Shown here: piece by piece, positions 34,643-43,540 of the stretch
Layout of the letters: every line of letters starts with the position of its first letter
Position numbering within the stretch: position 1 is the first letter of the stretch
Assembly (NCBI RefSeq): GCF_013390595.1
Contig: NZ_JACAWV010000007.1
Location: 806,001 to 870,000 of the forward strand
Length of the DNA stretch: 64,000 bases
DNA from: Rhizobium sp. RM
GTDB taxonomy: Bacteria; Pseudomonadota; Alphaproteobacteria; Rhizobiales; Rhizobiaceae
Direction of reading: 5' to 3'
Made by a program: the position numbers and the translations under genes
The notes under the pieces: model-generated
Database searches by the model: none
What the model saw: the letters and a program-made list of their open reading frames with translations, nothing else
Told to the model about the DNA's origin: nothing

Positions 34643-37090
34643 TCACTCCGCTGCCTGATTGAAACCGAGCGTGGCCATCGGCTTGAACTCGTGCTTGTCG
34701 TGACCCGACACGCGCTCGGACCATGGATCGACCTGTGCGAATTTCTGACTGAAGACGAAGCGTTGGTAGTACGCCTGCCGCTTGTCGGCATCGTCCATGA
34801 TCTGGCGGCGGATCTCGTCGTAACCGATGCGTTTGGCCCATTTGTAGATCCGCTCCAGATAACGCGCCTGTTCGCGGTACATCTGGGTCAGCGCGACGAT
34901 ATGCTCGAGTGCGGCGTCCTCGGTCGGAACCAGTCCGAGAACTTCCGTGCCCTTGATGTCCAAACCAGCGGCACCGGCAAAGTGAATTTCAAAACCTGAA
35001 TCCACACAGACCACGCCGATATCCTTGCAGGTGGCCTCGGCGCAGTTGCGCGGACAGCCGGAAACCGCAAGCTTCAGCTTGGCCGGTGTCCACGAACCCC
35101 ACATGAACTTTTCGATGCGGATGCCAAGGCCGGTCGAATCCTGCGTGCCGAAGCGGCACCATTGCTGACCCACACAGGTTTTGACCGTGCGAAGTCCCTT
35201 GGCATAGGCCTGGCCGGAGATGAAACCGGCCTTGCCGAGATCGGCCCACACAGCCGGCAAGTCTTCCTTTTCGATGCCGAGAAGGTCGATGCGCTGGCCA
35301 CCTGTCACCTTCACCAAAGGAATGTCGAACTTGTCGACGACATCGGCGATGGCACGAAGCTCGTTGGCATTGGTGACGCCGCCCCACATACGCGGAACAA
35401 CTGAGTAGGTGCCATCCTTTTGAATATTGGCATGGACACGCTCATTGATGAAGCGCGACTGGTAGTCGTCGGCATATTCGTCGGGCCAATCGCAGACGAG
35501 ATAGTAGTTGAGCGCCGGGCGGCATTTTGCGCAACCGCACGAGGTTTTCCATTCCAGTTCCTGCATGACAGCAGGAATGGTCTTCAGGCCCTTTGCCTTG
35601 ATGAGACGACGCACATCGTCATGGCCAAGATCGGTGCATTTACACATCGGCTGCACTGCGGCCGGATTGTAGCTGTCGCCAAGCGTCAGCGTCATCAATT
35701 GTTCGACGAGGCCCGTGCAGTTGCCGCAGGACGCCGATGCCTTGGTATGGGCGCGAACATCATCGAGCGAGGTCAATCCCTTCGCCGTAATGGTCGAGGT
35801 GATCTTGCCCTTGCAAACGCCGTTGCAGCCGCAGATTTCCGCATCATCCGGCAAGGCTGCAACGGCCGCCATAGGGTCCAGAGGGGACCCTCCCTGATAG
35901 GCCTGGCCGAAGATCAGGGTTTCGCGCATGGCGGAAACGTCGGTGGCCTTCTTCATGAGGTCGAAGAACCACGAACCATCCGCCGTTTCACCGTAGAGAA
36001 CCGCACCGATAATGCGGTTTTCCTTAAGGATCAGGCGCTTATAGACACCCGCAGTAGCATCGCGCAGCACGATCTCCTCACGATCGTCGCCTTCGGCAAA
36101 ATCGCCGGCGGAGAACAGATTGACGCCGGTGACCTTGAGTTTCGTATTGGTAACGGAGCCATGATATTCGGAATGACCGCCGGTCAGACGATCGGCAAGG
36201 ACCTTGGCGCTTTCATAGAGGGGCGCGACAAGGCCGTAGCAGATGCCTCTGTGTTCGGCGCATTCGCCGAGCGCATAAATCGAGGCGTCTGACGTCATCA
36301 TGCCATCATCCACGACAATTCCGCGATTGACAGCAATACCGGCATCCTTGGCAAGGCCGGACGCGGGACGGATACCAACTGCCATGACGACCATATCGCC
36401 TTCAATGATACGGCCGTCTTCCAGTTCGATACCCTCAACCTTGTCTTCACCAAGGATGCGCTTGGTGTTGGCCTTGGTGATAATGTCGATGCCCCGTTCG
36501 TTCAGCGCCTTTTCCAGAAGATAGGCGGCTGCCGGGTCAAGCTGGCGCTCCATGATGGTAGGCATCAGATGGATAACGGTGACATCCATGCCTTGGCGTT
36601 TCAGGCCATATGCTGCTTCGAGACCGAGAAGACCGGCTCCGATGACGATGGCGCGTCCCTTACCCTTGGCGATCTCCAGCATTTTCGTAACATCATCGAG
36701 ATCACGATATGGCAACACGCCCGCCAGTTGATGCCCAGGCACCGGAATGATGAAAGGCAAGGAACCGGTGGCAATCACCAGCTTGTCGTAGGCAACGGTT
36801 ATTCCGTTTGCACTTGTGACGGTTTTCCGGTCACGATCGATTTCCGTTATCTTTGCCCCCTTGTGCAGGGTGACTTGGTTGGCGGCGTACCAGTCGTCGT
36901 TATGAATGACGATATCATCATAGGATTTCTCGCCTGAAAGGACCGGCGAGAGCATGATCCGGTCGTAATTGACGCGAGGTTCTGCATTGAAGATCGTGAC
37001 GTCGTAGAGGCCGGGAGCCGTTTCGAACAGGTTTTCCAGCATGCGCCCCGGTGCCATGCCATTACCGATGATGACGAGTTTTTGCGCCAT
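34643..37090 (-). CDS. nirB: Nitrite reductase large subunit NirB
   Basis: This 815-residue siroheme-FAD enzyme is NADH-dependent. An N-terminal pyridine nucleotide-disulphide oxidoreductase part (~1-310, IGNGMAPGRMLENL and VIGAGLLGLEAAYGL) is followed by two BFD-type [2Fe-2S] domains (CGCNGVCKG...CGNC and CKCTDLGHDD...CGCAKC). The sulphite/nitrite reductase domain carries siroheme/[4Fe-4S] cysteines in CVGQQWCRFG and SGCPRNCAEATC. It is preceded by CGGAG and lies 4 bp after nrtC. It makes ammonium for glutamine synthesis. Confidence 0.97.
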   Translation of the reverse strand: MAQKLVIIGNGMAPGRMLENLFETAPGLYDVTIFNAEPRVNYDRIMLSPVLSGEKSYDDIVIHNDDWYAANQVTLHKGAKITEIDRDRKTVTSANGITVAYDKLVIATGSLPFIIPVPGHQLAGVLPYRDLDDVTKMLEIAKGKGRAIVIGAGLLGLEAAYGLKRQGMDVTVIHLMPTIMERQLDPAAAYLLEKALNERGIDIITKANTKRILGEDKVEGIELEDGRIIEGDMVVMAVGIRPASGLAKDAGIAVNRGIVVDDGMMTSDASIYALGECAEHRGICYGLVAPLYESAKVLADRLTGGHSEYHGSVTNTKLKVTGVNLFSAGDFAEGDDREEIVLRDATAGVYKRLILKENRIIGAVLYGETADGSWFFDLMKKATDVSAMRETLIFGQAYQGGSPLDPMAAVAALPDDAEICGCNGVCKGKITSTITAKGLTSLDDVRAHTKASASCGNCTGLVEQLMTLTLGDSYNPAAVQPMCKCTDLGHDDVRRLIKAKGLKTIPAVMQELEWKTSCGCAKCRPALNYYLVCDWPDEYADDYQSRFINERVHANIQKDGTYSVVPRMWGGVTNANELRAIADVVDKFDIPLVKVTGGQRIDLLGIEKEDLPAVWADLGKAGFISGQAYAKGLRTVKTCVGQQWCRFGTQDSTGLGIRIEKFMWGSWTPAKLKLAVSGCPRNCAEATCKDIGVVCVDSGFEIHFAGAAGLDIKGTEVLGLVPTEDAALEHIVALTQMYREQARYLERIYKWAKRIGYDEIRRQIMDDADKRQAYYQRFVFSQKFAQVDPWSERVSGHDKHEFKPMATLGFNQAAE

Positions 37091-37094
37091 TGGT

Positions 37095-37892
37095 TTACTC
37101 CGCGGCTTCGACGAAGCGGTGACGTTCGTAGAGGAACTTCAACACGGCTTCGCGGCATTTGAGATAGGTCTTGTCGGATGCAAGCTCGATGCGGTTTCGC
37201 GGCCGGGCCAGCGGTACCTCCAGCACCTCACCGATGTGGGCAGCAGGTCCATTGGTCATCATGACGATACGGTCGGAAAGCAGCACGGCCTCGTCAACAT
37301 CGTGAGTAATCATCACCATCGTGTTGCCGAGACGGGCGTGGATTTCCATGACCGCGTCCTGAAGATGCGCGCGTGTCAACGCATCGAGTGCACCAAACGG
37401 CTCGTCGAGCAGCAGGATTTTCGGCTCCATTGCAAGCGCACGCGCAATACCAACACGCTGCTTCATGCCGCCGGAGATTTCAGACGGTCTCTTGTCCTTG
37501 GCATGCGCCATCTGCACGAGGTCGAGGTTGCGCATGACCCAATCGTGACGCTCGGCTTTCGTCTTGCTTCTGCTGAAAACCTTTTCGACCGCCAGATTGA
37601 CGTTCTCGTAAACCGAAAGCCAGGGCAGAAGGCTGTGGTTCTGGAACACGACGGCGCGCTCCGGCCCCGGTTCATTGACCTCGCGATTTTCCAGCAGCAC
37701 TGCGCCTGCTGACACCTTGGTCAGCCCTGCAATGAGGTTCAACATCGTGGACTTGCCGCAGCCCGAATGGCCGATGACAGAGACGAACTCGCCCTTGTCG
37801 ATGGTGAGGTTGATGCCCTTCAGCACATCGGCACGGGAGCCGCCCTTGTCAAAATATTTGTCGATATGATCGAGTTTGAGATAAGCGTTCAT
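37095..37892 (-). CDS. nrtC: Nitrate ABC transporter ATP-binding protein
   Basis: This 265-residue ATPase has intact motifs: Walker A (GHSGCGKST), Q loop (VVFQNHSLLPW), signature (ISGGMKQRVGIARAL), Walker B (ILLLDEPFGALD) and switch histidine (ITHDVDEA). It lacks the NrtA-like C-terminal fusion seen in cyanobacterial NrtC, so it resembles the NrtD/NasD form. ATG 37892 has AGGAGA upstream. It energises nitrate uptake through the neighbouring permease. Confidence 0.93.
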   Translation of the reverse strand: MNAYLKLDHIDKYFDKGGSRADVLKGINLTIDKGEFVSVIGHSGCGKSTMLNLIAGLTKVSAGAVLLENREVNEPGPERAVVFQNHSLLPWLSVYENVNLAVEKVFSRSKTKAERHDWVMRNLDLVQMAHAKDKRPSEISGGMKQRVGIARALAMEPKILLLDEPFGALDALTRAHLQDAVMEIHARLGNTMVMITHDVDEAVLLSDRIVMMTNGPAAHIGEVLEVPLARPRNRIELASDKTYLKCREAVLKFLYERHRFVEAAE

Positions 37893-37958
37893 TTGAAATC
37901 TCCTGTGAGGCAATTCCATGTGGAAACCGGACTCCCGTTTCCCTGGAATGCTGGCTCA

Positions 37959-38852
37959 TCAATGTGCCGACGCGCCGCGAGTGATGATCTTGCCAAGCGC
38001 GGCAACCAGCTTGTCGAGCAGGAAGCCGACAACACCGATGTAGGCGAGAGCCACGATGATGTCGGGCAGGCGCGACGAATTCCACGCGTCCCAGATAAAG
38101 AAACCGATACCGACACCGCCCGTCAGCATTTCAGCTGCAACGATGGCGAGCCAGGAAAGGCCGACGCCGATCCGCAGGCCGGTGAAGATGTAGGGTGCCG
38201 CCGAAGGCAGCATGATCTTGTAGAAAAATTCCAGCTGGTTGAGACGCAGAACCTGCGCAACGTTGCGGTAGTCCTGCGGAATATTGCGAACACCAACGGC
38301 GGTATTGATGATCACCGGCCAGATCGACGTGATGAAGATAACGAAGATCGCAGACGGATTGCTGTCTTGAAACGCAGCCAGCGAAAGCGGCAACCAGGCC
38401 AAGGGCGGCACCGTGCGCAGCACCTGAAAAATCGGATCGAGACCACGCATGGCCCAGATCGATTGGCCGATGACCGCACCGACAACGACGCCGACGACGG
38501 CCGCAAGCCCGAACCCATAAGCAACACGCTGAAGTGATACGAGCACACGCCAGCCGAGACCGATATCCTGCGAACCAAAATTGAAGAACGGCGATACGAT
38601 CAGGTCGTAGCTTTCCTCGAAAACCTGGCTGGGAGGTGGCAAAGACGCGCCGGGGGCGGAACAGAGCAACTGCCAGATGCCAAGCAACAGAGCGAGTACG
38701 ACAAGCGGCGGCACAACGTTTCGCGTTGCTGCAGCGCCCCATTTTTGCAGATGAATCCTTTGCGCCGGCTTCGCCGACAAAGTCACGACATTTGCTTTCT
38801 GCGCAGTCGATTGCTGCGGCTCTTCCTTGAATTTACGGGCCAATGCGGACAT
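37959..38852 (-). CDS. nrtB: Nitrate ABC transporter permease
   Basis: This 297-residue inner-membrane protein has six predicted helices after a ~45-residue cytoplasmic N-terminus. The sequence of the ATPase-docking loop, VRNIPQDYRNVAQVLRLNQL, and the preceding FITSIWPVIINTAVG match the NrtB/SsuC permease family. AGAGGAA precedes the ATG. It is separated from nrtA by a strong stem-loop and followed by nrtC after 66 bp. Confidence 0.95.
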   Translation of the reverse strand: MSALARKFKEEPQQSTAQKANVVTLSAKPAQRIHLQKWGAAATRNVVPPLVVLALLLGIWQLLCSAPGASLPPPSQVFEESYDLIVSPFFNFGSQDIGLGWRVLVSLQRVAYGFGLAAVVGVVVGAVIGQSIWAMRGLDPIFQVLRTVPPLAWLPLSLAAFQDSNPSAIFVIFITSIWPVIINTAVGVRNIPQDYRNVAQVLRLNQLEFFYKIMLPSAAPYIFTGLRIGVGLSWLAIVAAEMLTGGVGIGFFIWDAWNSSRLPDIIVALAYIGVVGFLLDKLVAALGKIITRGASAH

Positions 38853-38885
38853 GGCAATTCCTCTGGATTTCAGTTGTGACTGGGA

Positions 38886-38925
38886 CCTCGCCCCTCACCT
38901 TGCCATCGGCGAGTGAGGGGCGAGG
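38886..38925 (-). other. Intercistronic stem-loop between nrtA and nrtB
   Basis: A perfect 13-bp GC-rich inverted repeat (38886-38898 with 38913-38925, 14-base loop) lies between the two genes. It has no T-run on the minus strand. Such hairpins protect the 3' end of the upstream mRNA segment and raise expression of the binding protein over the permease. Confidence 0.7.
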
Positions 38926-38938
38926 CCACGACTCCTCC

Positions 38939-40234
38939 TCAGGAGGCTGCCTTGATGGAAAGACTGTCGAGATAGGCGGACGGGTTGTCTGGATCGAAAA
39001 CCTTGCCGTCGAAGAAGGTTTCCTTGCCGCGTGACGCGGACTGCGGAAGATCAGACACGCCAAGTTCCTTGGCGGCCTCCATCCACAGATCCTCGCGGTT
39101 GACCTGAGCGACCAGAGCCTTGATGTCCGTGTCGGGCGCGAATTTTCCCCAGCGAACGTTTTCGGCAATGAACCAGCTATCATGGCTCTTGAACGGATAA
39201 GAGGCATGGTCCTGCCAGAACTTCATCTGCAGGCCGGTGTTTTCGAGACTACGACCGTTGCCGTAATTGATGTTGCCTTTCAAGCGACCAAGCACGTCTT
39301 TAGGCGGAACATTGAACCATTGGCGCTTGCCAAGGATAGTCGACATCTCCTCCTTGTTGTCCATGCTGTCGCACCATTGCTGGGCTTCCAGAACGGCCAT
39401 GAGCAACGCCTTGGTGGCATTCGGGTTCTTCTCGACCCAGTCTGCGCGCATACCCAAAGCTTTTTCGGGATGTCCTTTCCAAAGCTCGCCGGTGGTACAG
39501 GCTGTAAAGCCGATGCCCTGATTGACGAGTTGTTCGTTCCAGGGTTCGCCCACACAGAAAACGTCCATGTTGCCAACCTTCATGTTGGCGACCATCTGCG
39601 GTGGAGGAACGACGATCGTGGAAACGTCCTTGTCTGGATTGATGCCGCCAGCGGCCAGCCAGTAGCGAATCCACAAGTCGTGAGTACCGCCGGGGAACGT
39701 CATGGCGGCCTTGATTTCCTTGCCCTCGGCCTTCTTTTTCTCAAAAGCAGCCTGCAGCTTCGAGGCGTCGAGCTGCACACCCGTCTCTGCATATTCTTTC
39801 GCAACAGAGATTCCCTGACTGTCGAGGTTCAGCCGCGCCAGGATCGTCATCGGCACCGGCACGTTGTTTTGCGTTACCTTGCCGGTATGCATGAGGTACG
39901 GCATCGGCGTGAGGATATGTGCACCGTCAATGCCGTTGGCGGCACCACCGAGAACCATGTTATCACGCGTTGCCCCCCAGGATGCCTGTTTCAGAACTTC
40001 AACATCCGGCATGCCGTGCTTGGCGAACAACCCTTTTTCCGAAGCAACGATCAGTGCCGCGGCATCGGTCAGAGCGATGAAGCCAAGCTTTGCGCCCGTG
40101 ACTTCCGGCGTTGAGGTGGCCGCGAAGGCGCCCGAGGGAAATGCCGCACGTGCCGCAGTCACGAGTGCCGCAGTGGCTGTCGTCTTCAGGATGGTGCGGC
40201 GGCGGCTGATGGAGCCCGAGAGTATTGTTTTCAT
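38939..40234 (-). CDS. nrtA: Nitrate ABC transporter substrate-binding protein
   Basis: This 431-residue protein has a twin-arginine signal (SISRRRTILKTT, then a hydrophobic stretch ending AFPSGAFAA), so it is exported folded. NrtA family segments include KLGFIALTDAAALIVASEKG, GGAANGIDGAHILTPMPY, AAMTFPGGTHDLWIRYWLAAGG and VGEPWNEQLV. It binds nitrate (and possibly nitrite) in the periplasm. ATG 40234 begins the signal and has AAGGGGAA upstream. It is the first gene of the operon, directly downstream of the antitermination leader. Confidence 0.95.
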   Translation of the reverse strand: MKTILSGSISRRRTILKTTATAALVTAARAAFPSGAFAATSTPEVTGAKLGFIALTDAAALIVASEKGLFAKHGMPDVEVLKQASWGATRDNMVLGGAANGIDGAHILTPMPYLMHTGKVTQNNVPVPMTILARLNLDSQGISVAKEYAETGVQLDASKLQAAFEKKKAEGKEIKAAMTFPGGTHDLWIRYWLAAGGINPDKDVSTIVVPPPQMVANMKVGNMDVFCVGEPWNEQLVNQGIGFTACTTGELWKGHPEKALGMRADWVEKNPNATKALLMAVLEAQQWCDSMDNKEEMSTILGKRQWFNVPPKDVLGRLKGNINYGNGRSLENTGLQMKFWQDHASYPFKSHDSWFIAENVRWGKFAPDTDIKALVAQVNREDLWMEAAKELGVSDLPQSASRGKETFFDGKVFDPDNPSAYLDSLSIKAAS

Positions 40235-40301
40235 CGCATGTTCCCCTTGTCTGGCCACGCTTGGGACGTGACATTGTCGTTTGCGAAAAAAGCCTGAAAA
40301 T

Positions 40302-40365
40302 AAAAAAACGCCGCTCGGTCCTTGCGCCTGCGGAACGATGCTCCGGGCAGCAAGACCTTGCGACG
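40302..40365 (-). terminator. Attenuator terminator in the nrtA leader
   Basis: On the minus strand CGTCGC-AA-GGTC pairs with GACC-GA-GCGGCG, enclosing an inner hairpin (TTGC...GCAA, CTGC...GCAG), and is followed by seven T. It lies about 70 nt before the nrtA start, so transcripts would stop here unless antitermination occurs. Confidence 0.7.
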
Positions 40366-40406
40366 TCGATGTCTTTGGAAAACGCTTATCGTGCGCTTCT
40401 TTTACC

Positions 40407-40424
40407 CCGGTCGCCGTTGACCGG
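40407..40424 (-). promoter_or_regulatory. ANTAR-type RNA hairpin (P1) for NasT antitermination
   Basis: CCGGTC-AACGGC-GACCGG on the minus strand is a perfect 6-bp stem with a 6-base loop carrying A at position 1 and G at position 4, the rule for ANTAR-protein targets. It starts only a few nucleotides after the predicted transcription start. A possible second hexaloop hairpin, GAC-ATCGAC-GTC (40362-40373), obeys the same loop rule and overlaps the 5' arm of the terminator, as the antitermination model requires, though its stem is only 3 bp. Confidence 0.7.
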
Positions 40425-40438
40425 TGCGATTTTAGAGA

Positions 40439-40454
40439 AGCAAAGGGCGTGCCA
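40439..40454 (-). promoter_or_regulatory. Sigma-54 promoter of the nrt-nir-nas operon
   Basis: TGGCACGCCCTTTGCT on the minus strand matches the sigma-54 consensus TGGCAC-N5-TTGC exactly, with GG and GC elements at -24/-12. Transcription should begin near 40428. This implies activation by NtrC under nitrogen limitation. I did not find a convincing NtrC dyad in the ~160 bp upstream. Confidence 0.85.
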
Positions 40455-40611
40455 GTTTTTTCACATTGACATAAGTAATTGACAATTATGGGCTATTTAT
40501 CGAAATCGAAACAACGCCTGTTTTTTAATCGCAGAAATAACCGCCTGCAATTTGTGCTCCCCATGGAAAAGGGCGCTTCAATTTTGCGCAGATCGCAGCG
40601 TGTGACGGTAA

Positions 40612-41901
40612 TCAGGCCTCGCTGCCAGCCCCTGATGTTCCCGCGCTGCGAACGGCGAAACCGTCCACATAGCGCTCGATCTGGGCAGGATCGAAAACGA
40701 AACCGTCGAGAAAACGGTCTCCTTCTTCTGCACCCTCAATCCTGATATCAGCGCCTGCAGGCGCGGCATCATCGCCGAGCGCCAGGTGATAAATGTCCGG
40801 CCGATATGCGGATGTCGCCGCCTTTACGCCAGCTTCAGAAAAACTGGCCTGCCCCCACCGGATCATCTGGCTATAAATCCAGAGCGCCTGGCTCTGGCGG
40901 GGATAATTTGCGTGACCTTCGTGAAACACGAAATACTTGTCAATCACCCGCTGATTGCCCAGGCTGTCTATACTGAACTCTCCAGCAAGGACGCGACGAA
41001 TGATGTTCTCAGGTGCATCGATATACCGTTTATCCGCCAAAGCTCTGCTGAGATCGTCATGGTTTTCCGGTTTGTCGCACCATTTAGCGGCCGCATCGAG
41101 AGCAAGCAGAAGGCGGGACACCGTTTCCTGCTGACTATCCGCCCATTCAGGCCGCATACCGATGACTTTTTCCGGCGCCGACGGCCACAGATCCTGCTTG
41201 GCAGCGACGATGCGGCCAACACCGCGTTCGGCAGCAACGATATTCCATGGTGCGCCGACACAAAATCCATCGATCGCGCCTGCAGCCAAGGCGTCCGAGG
41301 TCAAGGGCGGCGGGACGACCACAAGCTTCACATCGTGATCGGGATGGATGCCTCCAGCAGCAAGCCAATAACGAAACTCGTAGTTATGCGACGAAAATGG
41401 ATAGGTCATGCCAAGCGTCGGCTGAGGCTCACCCCGCGCCCGCATGTCATCGAGAACGCGTTTCAAGGCAAGCGCATTGTCGAGCGCTCCTGCCGTTTCA
41501 GAAATTCCAGTCAACGCCTTCATCCGTGCAAACAGGCGCGTCGATAGCGTAATGGCATTGCCGCCTTTGCCCAATGAAAAGGGCGTAACAGTTGGTGACG
41601 GGTTCGAACCGAGCTCGAGCATCGAAGCGACAGGCATTGGCGAGAGCATATGGGCAATGTCGAACTGGCGGAACGCCAGGCGATCGCGCACATTGGCCCA
41701 GGAAACATCCTTGACGAGATCGAGAACAAGCCCTTCGCGCTCTGCAAAACCGAATTCAGCTGCAGCGATCAGAACGGAAGCGTCGACAAGCGGAATGAAC
41801 CCGGCGCGCAAGGTTCTCTGCCGGTCGTCACCGATGATCGCCGGAGAGGCGACGTTTGCTATATCGCCGCTCGTGCCGGGTTCCGTTCCATGCCCAGTCA
41901 T
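40612..41901 (-). CDS. nasS: Nitrate sensor NasS (cytoplasmic NrtA-like)
   Basis: This 429-residue NrtA homologue lacks a signal peptide, the defining feature of NasS. Shared segments are LRAGFIPLVDASVLIAAAE, FDIAHMLSPMPVASML, LGMTYPFSSHNYEFRYWLAA and FCVGAPWNIVA. NasS holds the antiterminator NasT inactive until nitrate or nitrite binds. GGAG 8 nt upstream supports ATG 41901; GTG 41910 is an alternative. It follows nasT by about 33 bp. Confidence 0.9.
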   Translation of the reverse strand: MTGHGTEPGTSGDIANVASPAIIGDDRQRTLRAGFIPLVDASVLIAAAEFGFAEREGLVLDLVKDVSWANVRDRLAFRQFDIAHMLSPMPVASMLELGSNPSPTVTPFSLGKGGNAITLSTRLFARMKALTGISETAGALDNALALKRVLDDMRARGEPQPTLGMTYPFSSHNYEFRYWLAAGGIHPDHDVKLVVVPPPLTSDALAAGAIDGFCVGAPWNIVAAERGVGRIVAAKQDLWPSAPEKVIGMRPEWADSQQETVSRLLLALDAAAKWCDKPENHDDLSRALADKRYIDAPENIIRRVLAGEFSIDSLGNQRVIDKYFVFHEGHANYPRQSQALWIYSQMIRWGQASFSEAGVKAATSAYRPDIYHLALGDDAAPAGADIRIEGAEEGDRFLDGFVFDPAQIERYVDGFAVRSAGTSGAGSEA

Positions 41902-41934
41902 ACCGTTCACTCCACATTGTCGCCGGTCCGGCCG

Positions 41935-42522
41935 TTACATCAGCAGACCCGCAGCCGTGACCACGCTTTGCGCAATCTCGGAGATTTTTTTCTTTTCATT
42001 CATTGCCGTCTGGCGCAGCAGCGCAAACGCCTCCTCCTCGGAAAGACCACGCATCTTCATCAGAATGCCCTTGGCACGTTCGATGAGCTTGCGGTCCTCC
42101 AGTGCCGATTTGGCATCGGCCAGTTCTCGCTGCAGACGGCTGAACGCGTTGAAGCGGCTAACCGCCATATCAAGGATGGGCTTCACCCGCTCCTTTTTCA
42201 GACCATCGACGATATAAGCCGACACGCCTGCTTCGACCGCAGCTTCAATGGACGCCGTATCCGACCGGTCGACAAACATCGCGATCGGCCGCCCGACCGT
42301 GCGGGTCAGTTGAAAAAGGTGCTCCATCATATCGCGATTGGGATTTTCGAGATCAATAACGATCACATCCGGCTGCAGCGTCTCGATGGTTCGCGCCACG
42401 CCATGCACCTCGTGAATGACGGTGACACGGTGATGCCCGGCTTCGCGAAGGCCCTCCTCGATAATGGAGGCGCGGATCGCATTTTCATCTATGACAAGAA
42501 TGGTAAGGTCGCGAAGCGTCAT
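41935..42522 (-). CDS. nasT: ANTAR antitermination regulator NasT
   Basis: This 195-residue protein has a pseudo-receiver domain (TILVIDENAIRASII, VIVIDLENPNRDMM) and a C-terminal ANTAR domain (KLIERAKGILMKMRGLSEEE and ALLRQTAMNEKKKISEIAQ). ANTAR domains bind paired hexaloop hairpins in nascent RNA and stop terminator formation. The target is the leader at 40302-40428. ATG 42522 starts directly before the receiver strand; the longer frame adds residues without a site. Confidence 0.92.
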   Translation of the reverse strand: MTLRDLTILVIDENAIRASIIEEGLREAGHHRVTVIHEVHGVARTIETLQPDVIVIDLENPNRDMMEHLFQLTRTVGRPIAMFVDRSDTASIEAAVEAGVSAYIVDGLKKERVKPILDMAVSRFNAFSRLQRELADAKSALEDRKLIERAKGILMKMRGLSEEEAFALLRQTAMNEKKKISEIAQSVVTAAGLLM

Positions 42523-42609
42523 AATCGAATAGATGACGCACCGCAGCAAACTTGGCAATCACGTCGAACGCAAAATCCGGCAAACGGACAGCGCCGTTTC
42601 AGGAAATCG

Positions 42610-43275
42610 TCAGGACGCGTATTCCACGGCACGTTCCAATGCCTTCAGGACCGTACGCTCGGAAAGATTGAGGTAGATGTCCATTTCATCACCAGCCTCA
42701 CCCGTCCGCCCCTCTTCCACGAGGGAAAGGATCTTGTTGTTCATGTCCACAAAAGGGGAGTGAAGCATCTCGGGGTCTTTCAAAAGCCCGAAACAAAGGC
42801 GTAGTTCCGCGGCGATCCGCTCGTAAAAATCGCTCAACCGTCCACTATCGAGAAGATCCACGACGGCGGCATGGAATTTCATATTGGCGCTGCCAACTCC
42901 GTGCCAATCGGCCTGGTCGCGCTTGACCTTGGCTTCCTCGACCGCCTTGCGCATGATCTTCACCGCATGGTGTTTATGCCATGCCTGGCGCAGCGCACCG
43001 GATTCGATCATGCGGCGCACGCGGTAGATGTCAATGACCGATGCCATCGAAGGAACGGCGACAAAAACGCCACGGTTGGCCTCATGACGCAAAAGGCCGT
43101 CCTTCGTCAGCAGACGAAAGGCTTCGCGCAAAGAATTGCGTGACACGTCAAAACGCTCACTGAAGGCTGCCTCGGAAAGACGCTGGCCAGGCTTCAGTTC
43201 ACCGGAGATCAGCAGAATGCGAATATCCTTGGCCAGTCGATCGGCAAGCGGCAGACCTTCCACAGTTTCCGTCAT
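42610..43275 (-). CDS. GntR-family (FCD domain) transcriptional regulator
   Basis: This 221-residue protein has an N-terminal winged helix (LKPGQRLSEAAFSERFDVSRNSLREAFRLL region) and a C-terminal FCD ligand-binding domain with conserved histidines (NMKFHAAVVDLLDSG). It is divergent from the 5-oxoprolinase operon and very likely represses it, with 5-oxoproline or a related metabolite as effector (inference). AAAGGAG precedes the ATG. Confidence 0.9.
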   Translation of the reverse strand: MTETVEGLPLADRLAKDIRILLISGELKPGQRLSEAAFSERFDVSRNSLREAFRLLTKDGLLRHEANRGVFVAVPSMASVIDIYRVRRMIESGALRQAWHKHHAVKIMRKAVEEAKVKRDQADWHGVGSANMKFHAAVVDLLDSGRLSDFYERIAAELRLCFGLLKDPEMLHSPFVDMNNKILSLVEEGRTGEAGDEMDIYLNLSERTVLKALERAVEYAS

Positions 43276-43427
43276 GACGCTCCTTTCCAGATAACAAGGC
43301 AGTGCGGGAGACCGTGGCGGCGGTTGCGGACACGGTTACGATTGCCATTAGCACAAACACCGGGCAAAGCACGCAAAATTGTGATGAAACACTCAGCACA
43401 ACGTCCAACAAATAAGCATATTAAAAG

Positions 43428-43456
43428 AACAATATGATATGATTGTTGAACAATAT
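43428..43456. promoter_or_regulatory. GntR operator candidate upstream of the 5-oxoprolinase operon
   Basis: ATTGTT-G-AACAAT (43442-43454) is a perfect 13-bp palindrome of the size bound by FCD-type GntR dimers. The octamer AACAATAT occurs at 43428-43435 and 43449-43456, a 21-bp spacing equal to two helical turns. Confidence 0.6.
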
Positions 43457-43540
43457 TGACAATTCTGCAGAACGCGACAAGATTGTCCTCCATAAAGCAT
43501 CCGCGAGGGGCGGATCGCAGCACAGGATGGGAGAAAATCC

